A stretch of DNA of 64,000 bases, from contig JASVEC010000046.1 of assembly GCA_030770535.1 (NCBI GenBank), positions 62,001 through 126,000 on the forward strand. The letters run 5' to 3'. Positions 30,400 to 42,056 of this stretch are shown here, piece after piece. The translations under genes and the position numbers were made by a program. Every line of letters starts with the position of its first letter. The first letter of the stretch is position 1. The notes beneath the pieces are model-generated. The model saw nothing but the letters and a program-made list of their open reading frames with translations. It ran no database searches and was not told where the DNA came from. Origin of the DNA: Batkoa obscura. Lineage: Eukaryota; Entomophthoromycota; Entomophthoromycetes; Entomophthorales; Batkoaceae.

Positions 30400-33300
30400 A
30401 GTTTATTGCTTTGTTGTATGTTGGTTGTTGTATATACTGGGTGTTTAAGTAGATTCTTAAATTGCTTTACTAACAAGTTAGATCAAGTTATATAAATTTA
30501 TGCTAACAAGGTGATAATAACGGTGTTAAAGTTGTCCTCTTAATTCGAGAAAGAAGTTTTGTAAATAAATAAAAGCCAGTTATTTTTAGTTGAAAATTAG
30601 CAACTGTTGATAAATTGTATAACACAAAAATTTGTAAAATCAAAAAAGCTAAATTGAAAAAAGCAAGAACAATCAAGAAATGCTTAAATACTAATCTCAG
30701 CAGGCTACTTTGGGGGATGGCTTTTCAAAAAAGTACAGAATTAAAGGGACGATTCATAAGCGAATCATTTTGGTCAAATTTTCATTTTTTAGTATGATTT
30801 TGGAATATAAATAAAAAAGGGAGTGTATTATGGAGCAGACATAATTTTGATTTCTTATTTGATCCTTATCTCACATATTTATTATGACCATAAGATCTTT
30901 TTCAAGTTCTAACTATTTTTGGCATAACTTAAGATTTAAGCAAGTTATTTTAGCTATATTAGGCCATAACATTCCATATTTTATTGCACTCAGTCCTAAT
31001 ATATGAATATATGCTGTTCAATTCTTACAAATCATTCTATTTATATTTAATTTAGAATTATGCTCAAATGAAAGCTGTATCATAAGACTAGTTAATGGAA
31101 TATTTTGATCTGCATCAAAGTGGTACATTTCACTTTTTTCTCTATTTCAAACTATTTAATATTTAATGTATTTATAAAACAGGCTTTTCAGTATTTGTTT
31201 AAACAATTTATTTTATAAAATTCGACAATTAATGCTCAATATTTCCCATCAATAATGTGGGTTTTTGTTGGGTGGTATAGCCATGAAAGAATAAAATATT
31301 ATTGAAAGTAATGAATTTTCGCCACAACTCAAATTTAGGTTTTTTCCGTCTATTTTATGTTTTCACAATGCATATGAATGTTATATACCCCCCTTTCATA
31401 TTTTAATTAGTTCAATGTTTTTACGGTTATCAATCTGCCATTTAATACATAAAAAAATTCAATTTTGTTAATACCTAAATAACTTTACTTTTTTCTCCTC
31501 AATATAGATACATATTTCAAGCATGTTTTATTATGAGCTAAAATTACAAAATAGAATTATAAAATTCATAAAATTGAGATTAAGTTACAATATTTCATTA
31601 TGATAAATTGATTTTCTTTGATCCCATCATTCTTTGATTCTATTACAAATAAGCAACTAATTTTCCTTTGACAAGTGAGACCTCAGTATTACATCCCCTT
31701 TAACATTACTTTTTTTACTCAATATTTTATTTATTTTACAAAAAAGGGAATTCAAAATTTCACTCTAATTCGCCTGTGATTAATTGGATCAAATTATCCC
31801 TTTCGGTGTAATTATTTATTTATAGAACGTTTAACCAACTACGCTTATTTATAAGATTTTCATTTTTATTATTGAACCAATCAATTAAATCAATGAGTTC
31901 ATTAGCAAATGTGAAAATCCTTTCTTGAACCATAGTAGAAGAGAATATTATACAATCTATTATCTTCATAAAAGCATACATAATAAATGCTTGTAGGAAT
32001 ATATTAACATATTAATATATTAAATTTTAATAAAAATATATAAATTGAGCTATAAACCTGAAATTTGAATTTGAGCTTTAAATTCAAGTTCCACTTAGTA
32101 AAGATGATTAGTTATTAAGAAAATTCTATATTTTATACACTCAATTTAGTAGTATAGGCACAGTATTTTATTACTTGATATACTATTAAGTCTAGGTCAA
32201 ACTTTGTACGTTGTAGTTTGATTAATATATGATTTTATTGCTCTTAGTAAATAACTAAGTCATTTTAATACAATATAAATTACTATAAGTTCATTTGAAT
32301 CTTTACTATTGCTACATTAAAATTCTGTTCTTTAGGCTTTAATTTAGTTAATTAATAGTGATTAACAAACATTGCTATCTCATTAATATTTTAAGTATAT
32401 AAAATAATTATAATGTTTCTAAAATACCACATTAAGCTTCAATCTTACATCAGTCCTTTAGTTATGATTAAATTATTAATTTACTGAAAATTAACAATCT
32501 TCTATTTATAGCTTTAATAACAAATAGAACCCACTATACATTGGCACATTTTACTAATACCTTAAAATAATTAGTGCGCTTTATCAATTTAACTATTAAC
32601 TCTAATATAACTCATTAAAGATTTAGCAAATCAAAGTGAGGTCAAATTCATTTCACGATGTTGTCTCATTGCATTTAAATACATGTAAAGTTATTCTTTG
32701 CACTATTAATAATATTAAATATTCCTTTTATATTTTACTTCCTTTAGAATGACTTAATGTAATTACCTCTTATTCTACCAAGCGTATATAACCTCAATTA
32801 GAAATATTATCACCATAATAGTGAAGAAAATGCGATTTTTGAAGAGATGGGTATAAAATTCTTAGGAGCTTAATAATATGCTATCTTATTTTATATTTAT
32901 TGATTTTAAATAAATAAGCTTAAAATAACTGAATAGACATTTTTGGCATTAAATTATAGTTTTTGTTTCTTGATACTTTCATTTAAGCATTTTTAGTATA
33001 CTAAAATTGATAATATAGAAACTTTACATAGTATAATAGTCTAGAATTATACTTTTCGATAACTTAAGTGATGAACTTTAAAGAGTGAAACCTTATATAA
33101 AAATCAAGTAACTAAGTGGTTTTATTATCTATTTAGAAGAAATATTAGTAATTTAAAATTGACGTGTATTAGCATAACTGGAATATTTATAGCTACTCTT
33201 AGCTAACTTCCACTTTTAAAACTAAAATCTTTTTTAGTGTAAAGTGTAAAAGTAAAATTATCAAGTGTAAATTTTTGCATTGGCATAATGTTATATTTAA

Positions 33301-34648
33301 AAATAAATAATAGATGTAACTCTTGTTTGAAACATTTGTGGTACTTTTAAAATTGACTTACAAAACTCCCCACTGGAAAGTATAAATGCATTTGATTTTA
33401 AAAATAATGAAAATGCAAAGCACCTAAACACTTCAATAAAGTAGAATAATGAGTGGGTGAAGGCATTTTTGTGTTAAAAGATTTGATGAATAAAAGTAAA
33501 AATCCAGAAAAAACATTCTATTTAAAAGTACTTTGACTAAATTTAAGTTTAGGTTTTAAAGCCCCAACAACGTGAATCAACATTAAAAAATAGCATTTTC
33601 TGAAAAGCTATAGTTTGTGTGATATTATACCAAAGCATAAATTAAAAAAATGTGGTATGTTCTTAAAACTTTCAAATTAAAGTTTTCATTTTTAGGGTGG
33701 GTGTGTCGATTATGAAGGTTGGGTGATTACATATAATTTCAGCGAGATGGGCTAAGGGTGCTACAGTTAACTTTTTATTAAGTCTCCAATACTATAATAC
33801 TATTCTTATCCGATCTTTATTGTTTCATTTCGGATACTTTTATTTAAAATTTATAAATAAAGTAAATTCCTTTTTAGATCTTTTGAAGACTTAACGATAT
33901 AACCAAAAATAAAGGGGTATTTATTATTTAACTGCTAAAACTTATACATTAGCTTAAAGATGATAAATTCGCATGTTAAACACCACTATTATTTTGTGTC
34001 ATTACTTGAATTTTGATTTTAAATGTGAATTTATGGGGATTTCTACTAATTATCAGCAATAGAAGATAGAAGCCCTCATATCTATAATTGGTCTTAACAT
34101 ACAATAAAACAATATAATAGAACCCCTTTAAATAGTTATAATTTTAAAAACCAAGTTGATAATTTAACTTTAAAAGCTAGCTCTAAGTTAGTTTGAAAAA
34201 TTGCAATGAATATTAATATTCATATATGGTTAGTTTTACAATATTAAATTAAATCAATACTAGTGGTATTTTCTGAAAACATGTTCAAAATGTATTTATT
34301 AAAGGTAAAAAATAAGATAGAAGTTAATGAAAACTGCCTTTTTTTAAGGATAATAAAACGATAACGATTTATAAATTATTAAATAATTCATTCAAACACC
34401 TTGCTTATAGGTATCATATTTCAGGTTTTATAGTGTGTTGTTTGATTTTAGTTATGCTGTAAGAAGAAAGATTATTGTCTTGATGCTACTTACCATCGAT
34501 CTTGGAAAAATTAAAAACCACTCATATAGCAATTGACAGTGCTACTATAATATAGTATTTATTGGTATTACGTCAAATACATTAAAAATGAAATATTTTA
34601 ATCTAAAAAATCATCATTTTTAGTAACAGAGATTAGAAATGTATTGTT
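30400..34648. other. Long gene-poor region upstream of the CP2 gene
   Basis: About 4.2 kb without a recognised exon or long open frame. It may contain an extended promoter for the transcription factor gene; this is inference from position only. Confidence 0.45.
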
Positions 34649-34649
34649 T

Positions 34650-34747
34650 GGAGATATACTTTTGTGTTTAAGGGTTTTACTAACAATCTTTTCGCTCAAA
34701 TAGCGCTTAAAAGATGTAAAAAGTGATGAAGCCAAAAAAACATCCCC
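34650..34747 (-). mobile_element. MITE copy 6
   Basis: GGAGATATACTTTTG left end and ACATCCCC right end. The flanks do not match, so the left boundary may be eroded. Confidence 0.82.
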
Positions 34748-35518
34748 ATATTTTTTGACAGGCTTATATATTTAAATTTGATTATATATGAAGTTACATG
34801 GGTGTTTGATATGTGCGTTTAATATGTATGTTAATTAATACTTGGTAAAATTTAGACTCAGCTTTATTGATTTGAGTTTTAATACAGCCAACTAGCCCCA
34901 CCTTTTTTGTATTATACAAATAACTTTAATACCATAAAGCATCGTTTTTTCTTAACTGTTATTTGAATTTTCTGAGTAAATACCTTTGAACAAGTTAGAC
35001 ATCATGATTTTTCCCCAAGGTGTCTATTTTTGTACTTTTGGACCTGGCACTTGGATATTATAATGCACTCTTATTTGGAGGAAATACATTGATTGAATAT
35101 CAGTATTGAATTATAAATACCAGCTTTTAATTTAGGAATTTTAATATTTTAAATCTTATTTCTTTATCTAGAATCTTAGTAATTGAGTATATTTTTTTGA
35201 TTTCTAATGAATGTAGAATCATTATCATTATTGGAAGTTTAAAGTTAGATCTGTATTATCAAAGCACCTGACCTATGACTTTGAAATATTCTCAATTAAT
35301 TAGTTGATGATACTATATGATTGATTTCTTGTGCTAGCTAGACTTTTGATCTTCACCCAGCTTCTTGTTTTTTCTCGACAATAAATTACTGCTGATTTAA
35401 TAAAGAGTAGAGAAGAGTTAATTAAAATATAAACAAACTAAAAATGATGAAATATAAAATATCATAAAAGTATGATTTTTTACTAACAGCTATAATTACT
35501 TAACTAACATACTTTTGG

Positions 35519-36540
35519 CTAAGGTAACATTGGGATTATTTTCAATTTCCTAAAAAAGGCATTCATACGATATTTGGTAAGTACAACAAGTAAAAAAGGA
35601 GTAGCAAGCTCCCGATCAATATCTACAACCATAGTCATTAAATGAATTTTTTCAATTTTAACTACTTCAAAATTTAGGAAAAGGGATAGAAAGCATAGAA
35701 ACTCTTTGAATGGGGTATAAATTATAACCATAGTTTCTCCTACCTAGCTAAATTCACAGTACACCAAATCACTATCAAAGTGTAGGTCATTAAAATGAGT
35801 TGTTTGGATATTGGGTAACATAGAAATTAAATTCAATAGATATTTTAATAAATTTCAAAAATGGACTTTTTTAAAGGTGGATAGTTTCAAAAAACTATAG
35901 CTAATTGAGCGCGTTGAGTTAAGATAGCCTATAGGTGTAATATTACTATCTAATAGCAACTTCGTTTTATTAGTTTTCTTGTCTGCGTTATCCCCATTAT
36001 TAAATCCTGTATTAGGTTCAATTAATAAAAGCTCTTTGTTTGATCCCTTATCGAAGTAAACAAATGCGTTCGAGTTGTTTAGCAACCTTACATTTCTTAA
36101 TTGCTTTAAATCTCTAAAGTATTTAAGACTAGAATATTCAATCCCCCCTTTGGTTTTTAATTTTAAGCTGAAGCTAGATTTTGTACTGGGATTGGAACTG
36201 CTTTCACACCAATTACCAAAAAAAATTGGATTGTATACATAATATTTTTGGTAAACTCCAATTTAACAGTACATAGTCCACCAAGGTCTAAGCCTTTATT
36301 AGAGCATATTCCAAACGATCTCAGTTTATTTGGATTTAAACGTTTAACTATATTAACACTAATGTAATCCCCGATAACTTTAAATGCTTCGAGTTGATAT
36401 AAACAATTCTTAAGTATTCCAATTAGTTCTAGGCTATAAAGTAGTTCTAGATCATAAAAAAGTCGCATATCATTAGTTGTCGTTAGTATCATCCTTTTCA
36501 ACTTTGACAACTCAATTGATTTGGAAATATTATTTTCATA
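35519..36540 (-). pseudogene. Decayed leucine-rich-repeat-like gene
   Basis: Three adjacent open stretches on the minus strand (36510-36163, 36085-35855, 35731-35519) look like pieces of one leucine-rich protein in successive frames. Segments such as LFYDLELLYSLELIGILKN and LLNLISMLPNIQTTHF have the spacing of LRR/RNI-like repeats found in fungal F-box-type proteins. No clean GT..AG scheme links all three, and stops lie between them. It may therefore be a pseudogene, or a real gene with introns that I cannot resolve. No catalytic motif is seen. There is no F-box in the recognisable part. Confidence 0.4.
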
Positions 36541-37662
36541 CAGTCCTATTCATCTACAATCTATAGAAGCTATATTTGGGCAGTAGTTTGAATGTTCCAG
36601 ATATTATTATCTATATTCAATGTTTCACTAATAGCCCGTTTTCTTCAATAAAACTTTCTTGATAGTCTCAATATCCACCAAAGCTATAAACTGAGTAAGT
36701 TGAGCTATGTTTGACAACTTTATTTGTGACATTAAATAAGTATTTACTTAAAAATTATAAATTATATACATCAGTTGGATCTAATAATTTAAATATATTT
36801 TTTAATAAAATCTCACATAAGAATTCAAATTTCAATGGCATCTTAGTACAACTTTAATAAACAAAGAAAGGGAGAAAACTTAGCTTTACCCTTTTGTTTA
36901 TTTTTATATTCCTATAAACATTATTTCCTATAGAACGTTGTAGTTCAAATTAAGCTATGATTGGCCAAATAGTTGTAGAGGCTTACCCAGATTGGGATAA
37001 GCTGATATCATGAAAAACAGTACTACTATAGGAAGTACTAATACTATCACAATATTCATTCAGAATGTATTTTATGTTTATCACAATCAATGTGTAAATG
37101 ATGATAGTATAATTATGTACTATTTGAACCACTTGAGAACAAAACAATTTCTTGACTAAAATTATTTATGCATCTAACGTTACTAGTATTTTAACACGTA
37201 CTACCTTATTAGAACAATAGGGTATATCTTATACAGGTGAATAGTAATGAAAAATGGAGCTTTAGTTAGGCTACAAATGTTATTTAAGAAAAGAAAATCT
37301 ACCAGTAATTTGATTAGACTTCTCAGTTTATCATATTTATCCATTCGACAAATATGCACTAAATGTTAATGTTTGAAAATTTAATAAATCAAAGAAAATA
37401 GCTGGTACATTGTAAATCCTTAGCTTATTGACATACAACAATATCCCAATAATAAAATAGGACAATGCCATTGCTAATGTTTGTCATTTCTATAACAGTT
37501 TACTACTTTAAAGGTTAATTATTGTTTTTAAATTGAGCTAAATTTGCTATTTATGAAATTGTTGGAGGTTGGTCAACCATAATGCTCATTTATAAAGATA
37601 GCTTTTATTTAAAAAAAGATTAGATTTACCCAAAAATCGTTTTAGAATTTTGAAAAATATAT
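36541..37662. other. Intergenic, possible LRR-gene remnant at left
   Basis: The first ~200 bp may continue the decayed gene on the minus strand, but with several stops. The remainder shows nothing I can name. Confidence 0.4.
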
Positions 37663-37666
37663 ATAT

Positions 37667-37765
37667 GGGGATGTTTTTTTTAGCTTCAGCATTTTTTCCA
37701 TCTTTTAAGCACTATTTGAGTGGAAAAATTGTTAGTAAAATTCTTGAATACAAAAATACATTCCT
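37667..37765 (+). mobile_element. MITE copy 7
   Basis: GGGGATG left end, CATTCCT right end, exact ATAT duplications. Confidence 0.9.
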
Positions 37766-38271
37766 ATATGATGTTAATATCTATCACTTCTAGAATTTTA
37801 ATAATATAATTTTTATCACAAAAAAGCGAATGACAAATCTAAAGTATTAATTGATACATTTGATGATAATTAATTAGTTGACATTTGCTAACTAAAAAGC
37901 TAAGTCATAACTATAAACAATTACAATAATTTACTTTATTGAGATGAATAATAACTATTAATAACTATCAAAATTATATTAACATTAAAATAACAAATTT
38001 TCATAGTTAACAATCTCAAACGTTTTTAATTTAATAATAGTTCCAATACCGTTTATTTTAAAGCAGAGAACTGGAATTCCAATTCAGTATTGGCGGTTAA
38101 AAGTAGATGAAAATAGGATAATTTTTGTTTGGTAGTGATAAACATGTAAATTTAATTATTATAATAAAAAAGCAAAAAGTATATATAAATAAACTCATAC
38201 TACTTTATTTTTTATCATAATAATTATAATATTATAAATTGATTACTATACTATCCTAAAAAAATTAAATA

Positions 38272-38838
38272 ATGGTTAAAATAAATTCTTTGTCTTTGAG
38301 TGCTATTTTATTATCTGTTTGTTTAGCACAAAATAATGGTGATTCTTCAAACTCAAATGCATCTATGTCTGGAGCAATGAGCCCCTCAGGCTCAACATCC
38401 GCATCAGCTTCAACCCCACAACAAAGCAGTGTACCATTATCCGAACGTGATAAATGTTTAATCAATTGTGGATTTGGTAATGTAGTGTGCCAAAATAAAT
38501 GTGATGGTATTCAAACACAAACTCAAGATGATGCTAGAAAGAATATTGCTTGTGTAAGTAAATGTCAAACGGATCCAGATAATAAAGATAATGATAAAAT
38601 GAAAGCTTGTCTATCTTCATGTAGTTCAAGTGTTACTTCTTCCGCTTCAGATTCTTCTTCGAATTCTACCAGTGGCGATTCCAAGTCGGCTAGTAACTCA
38701 GCAAAGAAAAATTCCACTAACTCGACTTCTAAATCTGATCATGGTAATTCTTCGAATTCTTTAACTTCTTCACCAGTTTATATGTTATCCACTACTTTTA
38801 TTATAGCACTTGGTTTATCTGCTTTTTCTAATCTCTAA
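38272..38838 (+). CDS. GPI-anchored Ser-rich cell-surface protein with CX3C pairs
   Basis: Single exon, 188 residues. Residues 1-19 form a signal peptide (MVKINSLSLSAILLSVCLA, then QNNG). A Ser-rich segment is followed at about residues 63-122 by eight cysteines arranged as four CxxxC pairs (CLINC, CQNKC, CVSKC, CLSSC). Then comes a long Ser/Thr/Asn-rich stalk, likely O-mannosylated. The last ~20 residues are hydrophobic (PVYMLSTTFIIALGLSAF) after a small-residue stretch, as in a GPI-attachment signal. It should be exported to the plasma membrane or wall. A TATA-like ATATATAAAT lies about 90 bp before the start. I do not recognise a named family; the function of the Cys module is unknown. Confidence 0.85.
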   Translation: MVKINSLSLSAILLSVCLAQNNGDSSNSNASMSGAMSPSGSTSASASTPQQSSVPLSERDKCLINCGFGNVVCQNKCDGIQTQTQDDARKNIACVSKCQTDPDNKDNDKMKACLSSCSSSVTSSASDSSSNSTSGDSKSASNSAKKNSTNSTSKSDHGNSSNSLTSSPVYMLSTTFIIALGLSAFSNL

Positions 38839-40385
38839 ATAAAGAATTTTGATATATATTACTTATAATTCCGATTTATTTTTAATTGAAATTTTTTAAA
38901 AAGATGTACAAGCCTTCGAGCTAGCAATACAGTAATTTCGAGTTATTAAATACAAACATTTTTCTGATGGTTTTTGTTGAAATATATTTAATAACTGAGC
39001 ACAATGAAGTAGTAAAGTACAACAAAATAATAGGACAATCACAATTGATAGTGATTATCTAAACTCTTAGCGCGTTTCTAGACTTAATCGCAGGTAACAA
39101 CTCAGACTTATCAAGCTTAAGTACCTATAAAAAGTAAAAAGTAAAAAGTAAAAATCAAAAAGTAATAAGTGCATTTTTGTGATGATATTCGTATCAAAGT
39201 AACATAAAATGGAAATTAGAAATTGAAGTCTAGCTAACCAAACAAATTATCTATCAATACAAAATCTAAGATACATTATAAAAGGCAAGTAATCGTATTA
39301 AACGGATGGATTTAAAAATCATTCTGGTGAAATTCGATCATTATTTTCCTAGTTTATTATGAAGTAGCTCATTAGCTTTATCTTTTTTGTGATGTAAGCG
39401 GTGAGAGTGATTAACTGCAATCATAGAACCGATTTTTATAAAATAGGATCCAATTATTAAAAAAATAAATTCCAATCCAAAAGTATTGTGATTATAAGTA
39501 ATCAAACAATATTCCTCGTTATGTTGCTTTTTAATCTTTTGAACAGCCATTTAAACCGATAAAAAGCAGCTAATGTCTTATTATTGATAGTTTGGAATAG
39601 AATTTATTTATAGTCGAGAATTGAAAAATTATAGACAAAAAAGAATAAAATTTTAAAAAAGCTACCATTGTAACCTATGGCCTATTTTTTATATAAATCA
39701 AAAAGGTACAATTACTTTATAAATTACCTTATAATGTTAAGTTTATCAATCATACTGAACTAGAAAATCAAGAATTTCATTAACTAAAATTTAATAAGAT
39801 AAATGTATATGTTTAGCACTTTTAATTCGATTAACTTGTTAGCAAAATTCATACAAAAAGAAAGGTGTCTAGTAGAACTTAGCTTTGAAGTGAGAGGTAT
39901 ATTAAAGGTAAATAAAATCAATTTTAAATTTGTTAGTATTTTGAAGTATGTTAAAATTCAATTGAGCTACAAAACAACTTCTTCATATAATTCAACAAAG
40001 AAGATTTACCATCATTATGTATACTTTTGGTTATTTTGTAAACAATTTAGAAATCTATATCAAATTTGTCATATGTTTATTGATTTCAATATACTCAGTT
40101 TAGTTTGGAAAGTCAATGAATAAAACTTTACTATTATTAATACTACAAAAATGTCTGGCATATTCTATATTATTTTTATATGACAGATGCTATCTTTATT
40201 TTGTATTTTTAAAATAACTGTATCCTGTTTTATTAAACACTTAGCATTTACAGCACTTCCAAGTAAAACTTTATATTACTAGCCGTTGAAATCCTATACA
40301 TTTTATTTGAAAATGTTTATAAGATTAGATAGTACAAATATCAAGTACAAAAAATACCAATGATTTTAATAAGTTTTTAAAATGA
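38839..40385. other. Intergenic with weak small open frames
   Basis: Contains a 69-codon minus-strand frame (listed separately) and a 106-codon plus-strand frame at 39803-40123 that lacks any recognisable domain. A short AGTAAAA-type repeat lies at about 39128-39170. Confidence 0.4.
39341..39550 (-). CDS. Possible small single-pass membrane protein
   Basis: Intact 69-codon frame starting MAVQKIKKQHNEEY, with one hydrophobic segment at about residues 24-45 (FGLEFIFLIIGSYFIKIG) and a His/Lys-rich tail. Codon use resembles nearby genes and the ATG context (AAATGG) is reasonable. No family is recognised. It could be a small real gene, a last exon, or chance. Confidence 0.3.
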   Translation of the reverse strand: MAVQKIKKQHNEEYCLITYNHNTFGLEFIFLIIGSYFIKIGSMIAVNHSHRLHHKKDKANELLHNKLGK

Positions 40386-40391
40386 ACATAT

Positions 40392-40490
40392 GGGGATGTT
40401 TTTTTTGGGTTCATTATTTTTTCCATCTTTTAAGCGCTATTCGAATAAAAAAATTGTTAGTAAAATTCTTAAATACAAAAACACATCCCC
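40392..40490 (+). mobile_element. MITE copy 8 (first of tandem pair)
   Basis: GGGGATG...CATCCCC, with ATAT at 40388-40391 and 40491-40494. The right duplication is shared with copy 9. Confidence 0.92.
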
Positions 40491-40494
40491 ATAT

Positions 40495-40593
40495 GGTGAT
40501 GTTTTTTTTGATTTCATTACTTTTTCCATTTTTTAGGCGCTATTTGAGCGGAAAGACTGTTAGTAAAACTTTTAAATACAAAAATACATCCCT
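40495..40593 (+). mobile_element. MITE copy 9 (second of tandem pair)
   Basis: Same orientation as copy 8. Begins directly after the shared ATAT and ends before another ATAT, so one element inserted into the duplication of the other. Confidence 0.92.
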
Positions 40594-40678
40594 ATATCTA
40601 ATTTAAAAGGAATCAAATACATTTATAAAGTAAAGTCTAATAAAACATTAATAAATACAAACTAGAAGCTAAATTTTA

Positions 40679-41641
40679 TTAAATAAAAACTATTGCCATC
40701 ATTGTAAATAATAAAAAGTGAGACTTTAAACCTATGGCATCTGATTTGACTTTTGAATTCTCCACTTTATTATTATCCTCTTTGTTTGTTTGTTCATCCC
40801 CTTTGTCCTTCGTATCCTTTTTTTTACTTTTATCTTTACCTACTTCCTTATCACTTTTATTCTCTTGTACACACTCACTTATTGTTACTGGAGTATAACC
40901 TCTATCCTTTAAATAATCAATAATTTTTGGAGTTTGATTGATGGATGCTTGAACAATATCATGTTGAGTGGAAATAAAACTTCCTTTACTAGGTGGAATA
41001 ATTTGATCTAATTGATTTTTAAAGTTTAAGAATATATTATCGTTATCAGGACTAGTTACATTAGCATATAAATAATCTTGAGTATCTAAGTTACTAATAC
41101 TTAATATAAAACCCATTGATTCTAATTTATCCACTATTTCTTTAGGGAAATCATTAGAAGAATAAGGTACTCTTAAAAAATAAGGTTTATAGTTAATCAG
41201 TTTACTGATATTATTTTGCAAATCAGTCAAACGATCAAAAAAGGTAGAGTTATTACTATCAACTTTAAATAAATCTTCTTTACACTGTAAACCTATGAGA
41301 TGACCATCCTGATATGCTTGCTGTACATAAGCTTTGACAAAGGGAGTGTTGAGGTATTCTCCACTTAAGTGGAAGGTTACTTTGACTTCTTTATCTTTTA
41401 AGAGGTTTAATAAACGTCCAGTATAAGGGGAGGGACCTCCATCAAAAGTTAATGCTAAATCACCATTCTTAGAACAAGATTGGTAAACGATAGATAGGAT
41501 AAAGTGGAGGTTTATACAAATAATATATGAGGATGTATTTTTGTATTTAAGAATTTTACTGACAATTTTTCCACATAAATAGCGCTTAAAAAATGGAAAA
41601 ATAATGAAACTAAAAAAAACAGCCCCATATAATAAAAGCAT
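40679..41641 (-). CDS. Chitin-deacetylase-like protein with a MITE inside its signal peptide
   Basis: Single-exon frame of 320 residues. Without the 102 bp of MITE plus duplication the N terminus reads MLLLYIICINLHFILSIVYQ, a good signal peptide. With it, 34 element-encoded residues (GAVFFSFIIFPFFKRYLCGK...) follow MLLLY and the frame stays open. The NodB/polysaccharide-deacetylase fold follows: LALTFDGGPSPYTGRLL, RVPYSSND, LDTQDY and TQHDI. Motif 1 is TFDGGP rather than TFDDGP, and the HxxxH zinc motif is replaced (HLIGLQCKEDL). The metal site is therefore missing, and this is probably an inactive, binding-type homologue or a decaying gene. A Lys/Glu/Asp-rich stalk and a hydrophobic GPI-like C terminus (FLLFTMMAIVFI) suggest a wall or membrane location. 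Confidence 0.85.
   Translation of the reverse strand: MLLLYGAVFFSFIIFPFFKRYLCGKIVSKILKYKNTSSYIICINLHFILSIVYQSCSKNGDLALTFDGGPSPYTGRLLNLLKDKEVKVTFHLSGEYLNTPFVKAYVQQAYQDGHLIGLQCKEDLFKVDSNNSTFFDRLTDLQNNISKLINYKPYFLRVPYSSNDFPKEIVDKLESMGFILSISNLDTQDYLYANVTSPDNDNIFLNFKNQLDQIIPPSKGSFISTQHDIVQASINQTPKIIDYLKDRGYTPVTISECVQENKSDKEVGKDKSKKKDTKDKGDEQTNKEDNNKVENSKVKSDAIGLKSHFLLFTMMAIVFI
41529..41626 (-). mobile_element. MITE copy 10, inside the chitin-deacetylase-like gene
   Basis: Ends GAGGATGTATTTTTG and ACAGCCCC, with exact ATAT at 41525-41528 and 41627-41630. Core 98 bp plus 4 bp equals 102 bp, a multiple of three, and it is open in the host gene's frame. Confidence 0.93.
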
Positions 41642-41912
41642 ATTTTAATTAATGGGGGTTTTATTTTATAATAACGTTTTAATTTTAAATATACTACTTT
41701 TATACTTCTTGTTTAATTTGATCATTTTTATCACTTAATAGAAATGAAATCAATATAATTTAATATTAATATTAAAAACAATATAAAATAAATTCAATGT
41801 TAATAAAGTTTAATAAGTTGAATTCTATTAATATCAATGTAATAAAGTTTATTAAATTCAGATATATAAATATCAATTAAATCCAAACATCAATTGTAAT
41901 AAACTAATAATT

Positions 41913-42006
41913 GGGGATATATTTTTTTATTTAAGAATTTTGCTAACAATCTTTCCACTCAAATAGCGCTTAAAAAATGGAAAAATAATGAAATCAAAAC
42001 ATCCCT
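41913..42006 (-). mobile_element. MITE copy 11
   Basis: GGGGATATATTT left end, CATCCCT right end, exact AATT duplications at 41909-41912 and 42007-42010. This non-ATAT target shows the duplication is 4 bp rather than TA. It ends 50 bp beyond the UBR7 stop codon. Confidence 0.92.
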
Positions 42007-42056
42007 AATTGTTAGTAATGATAAAGTTTAAATAAATAAATGATTTTGATTAAAAT

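Noticed and set aside
30615-30797. 60-codon frame upstream of the CP2 gene
   Set aside because: No recognisable feature; probably chance or leader sequence.
39803-40123. 106-codon plus-strand frame
   Set aside because: Length is notable in AT-rich DNA, but there is no domain, signal or homology I can name and codon use is not distinctive; left as unsupported.
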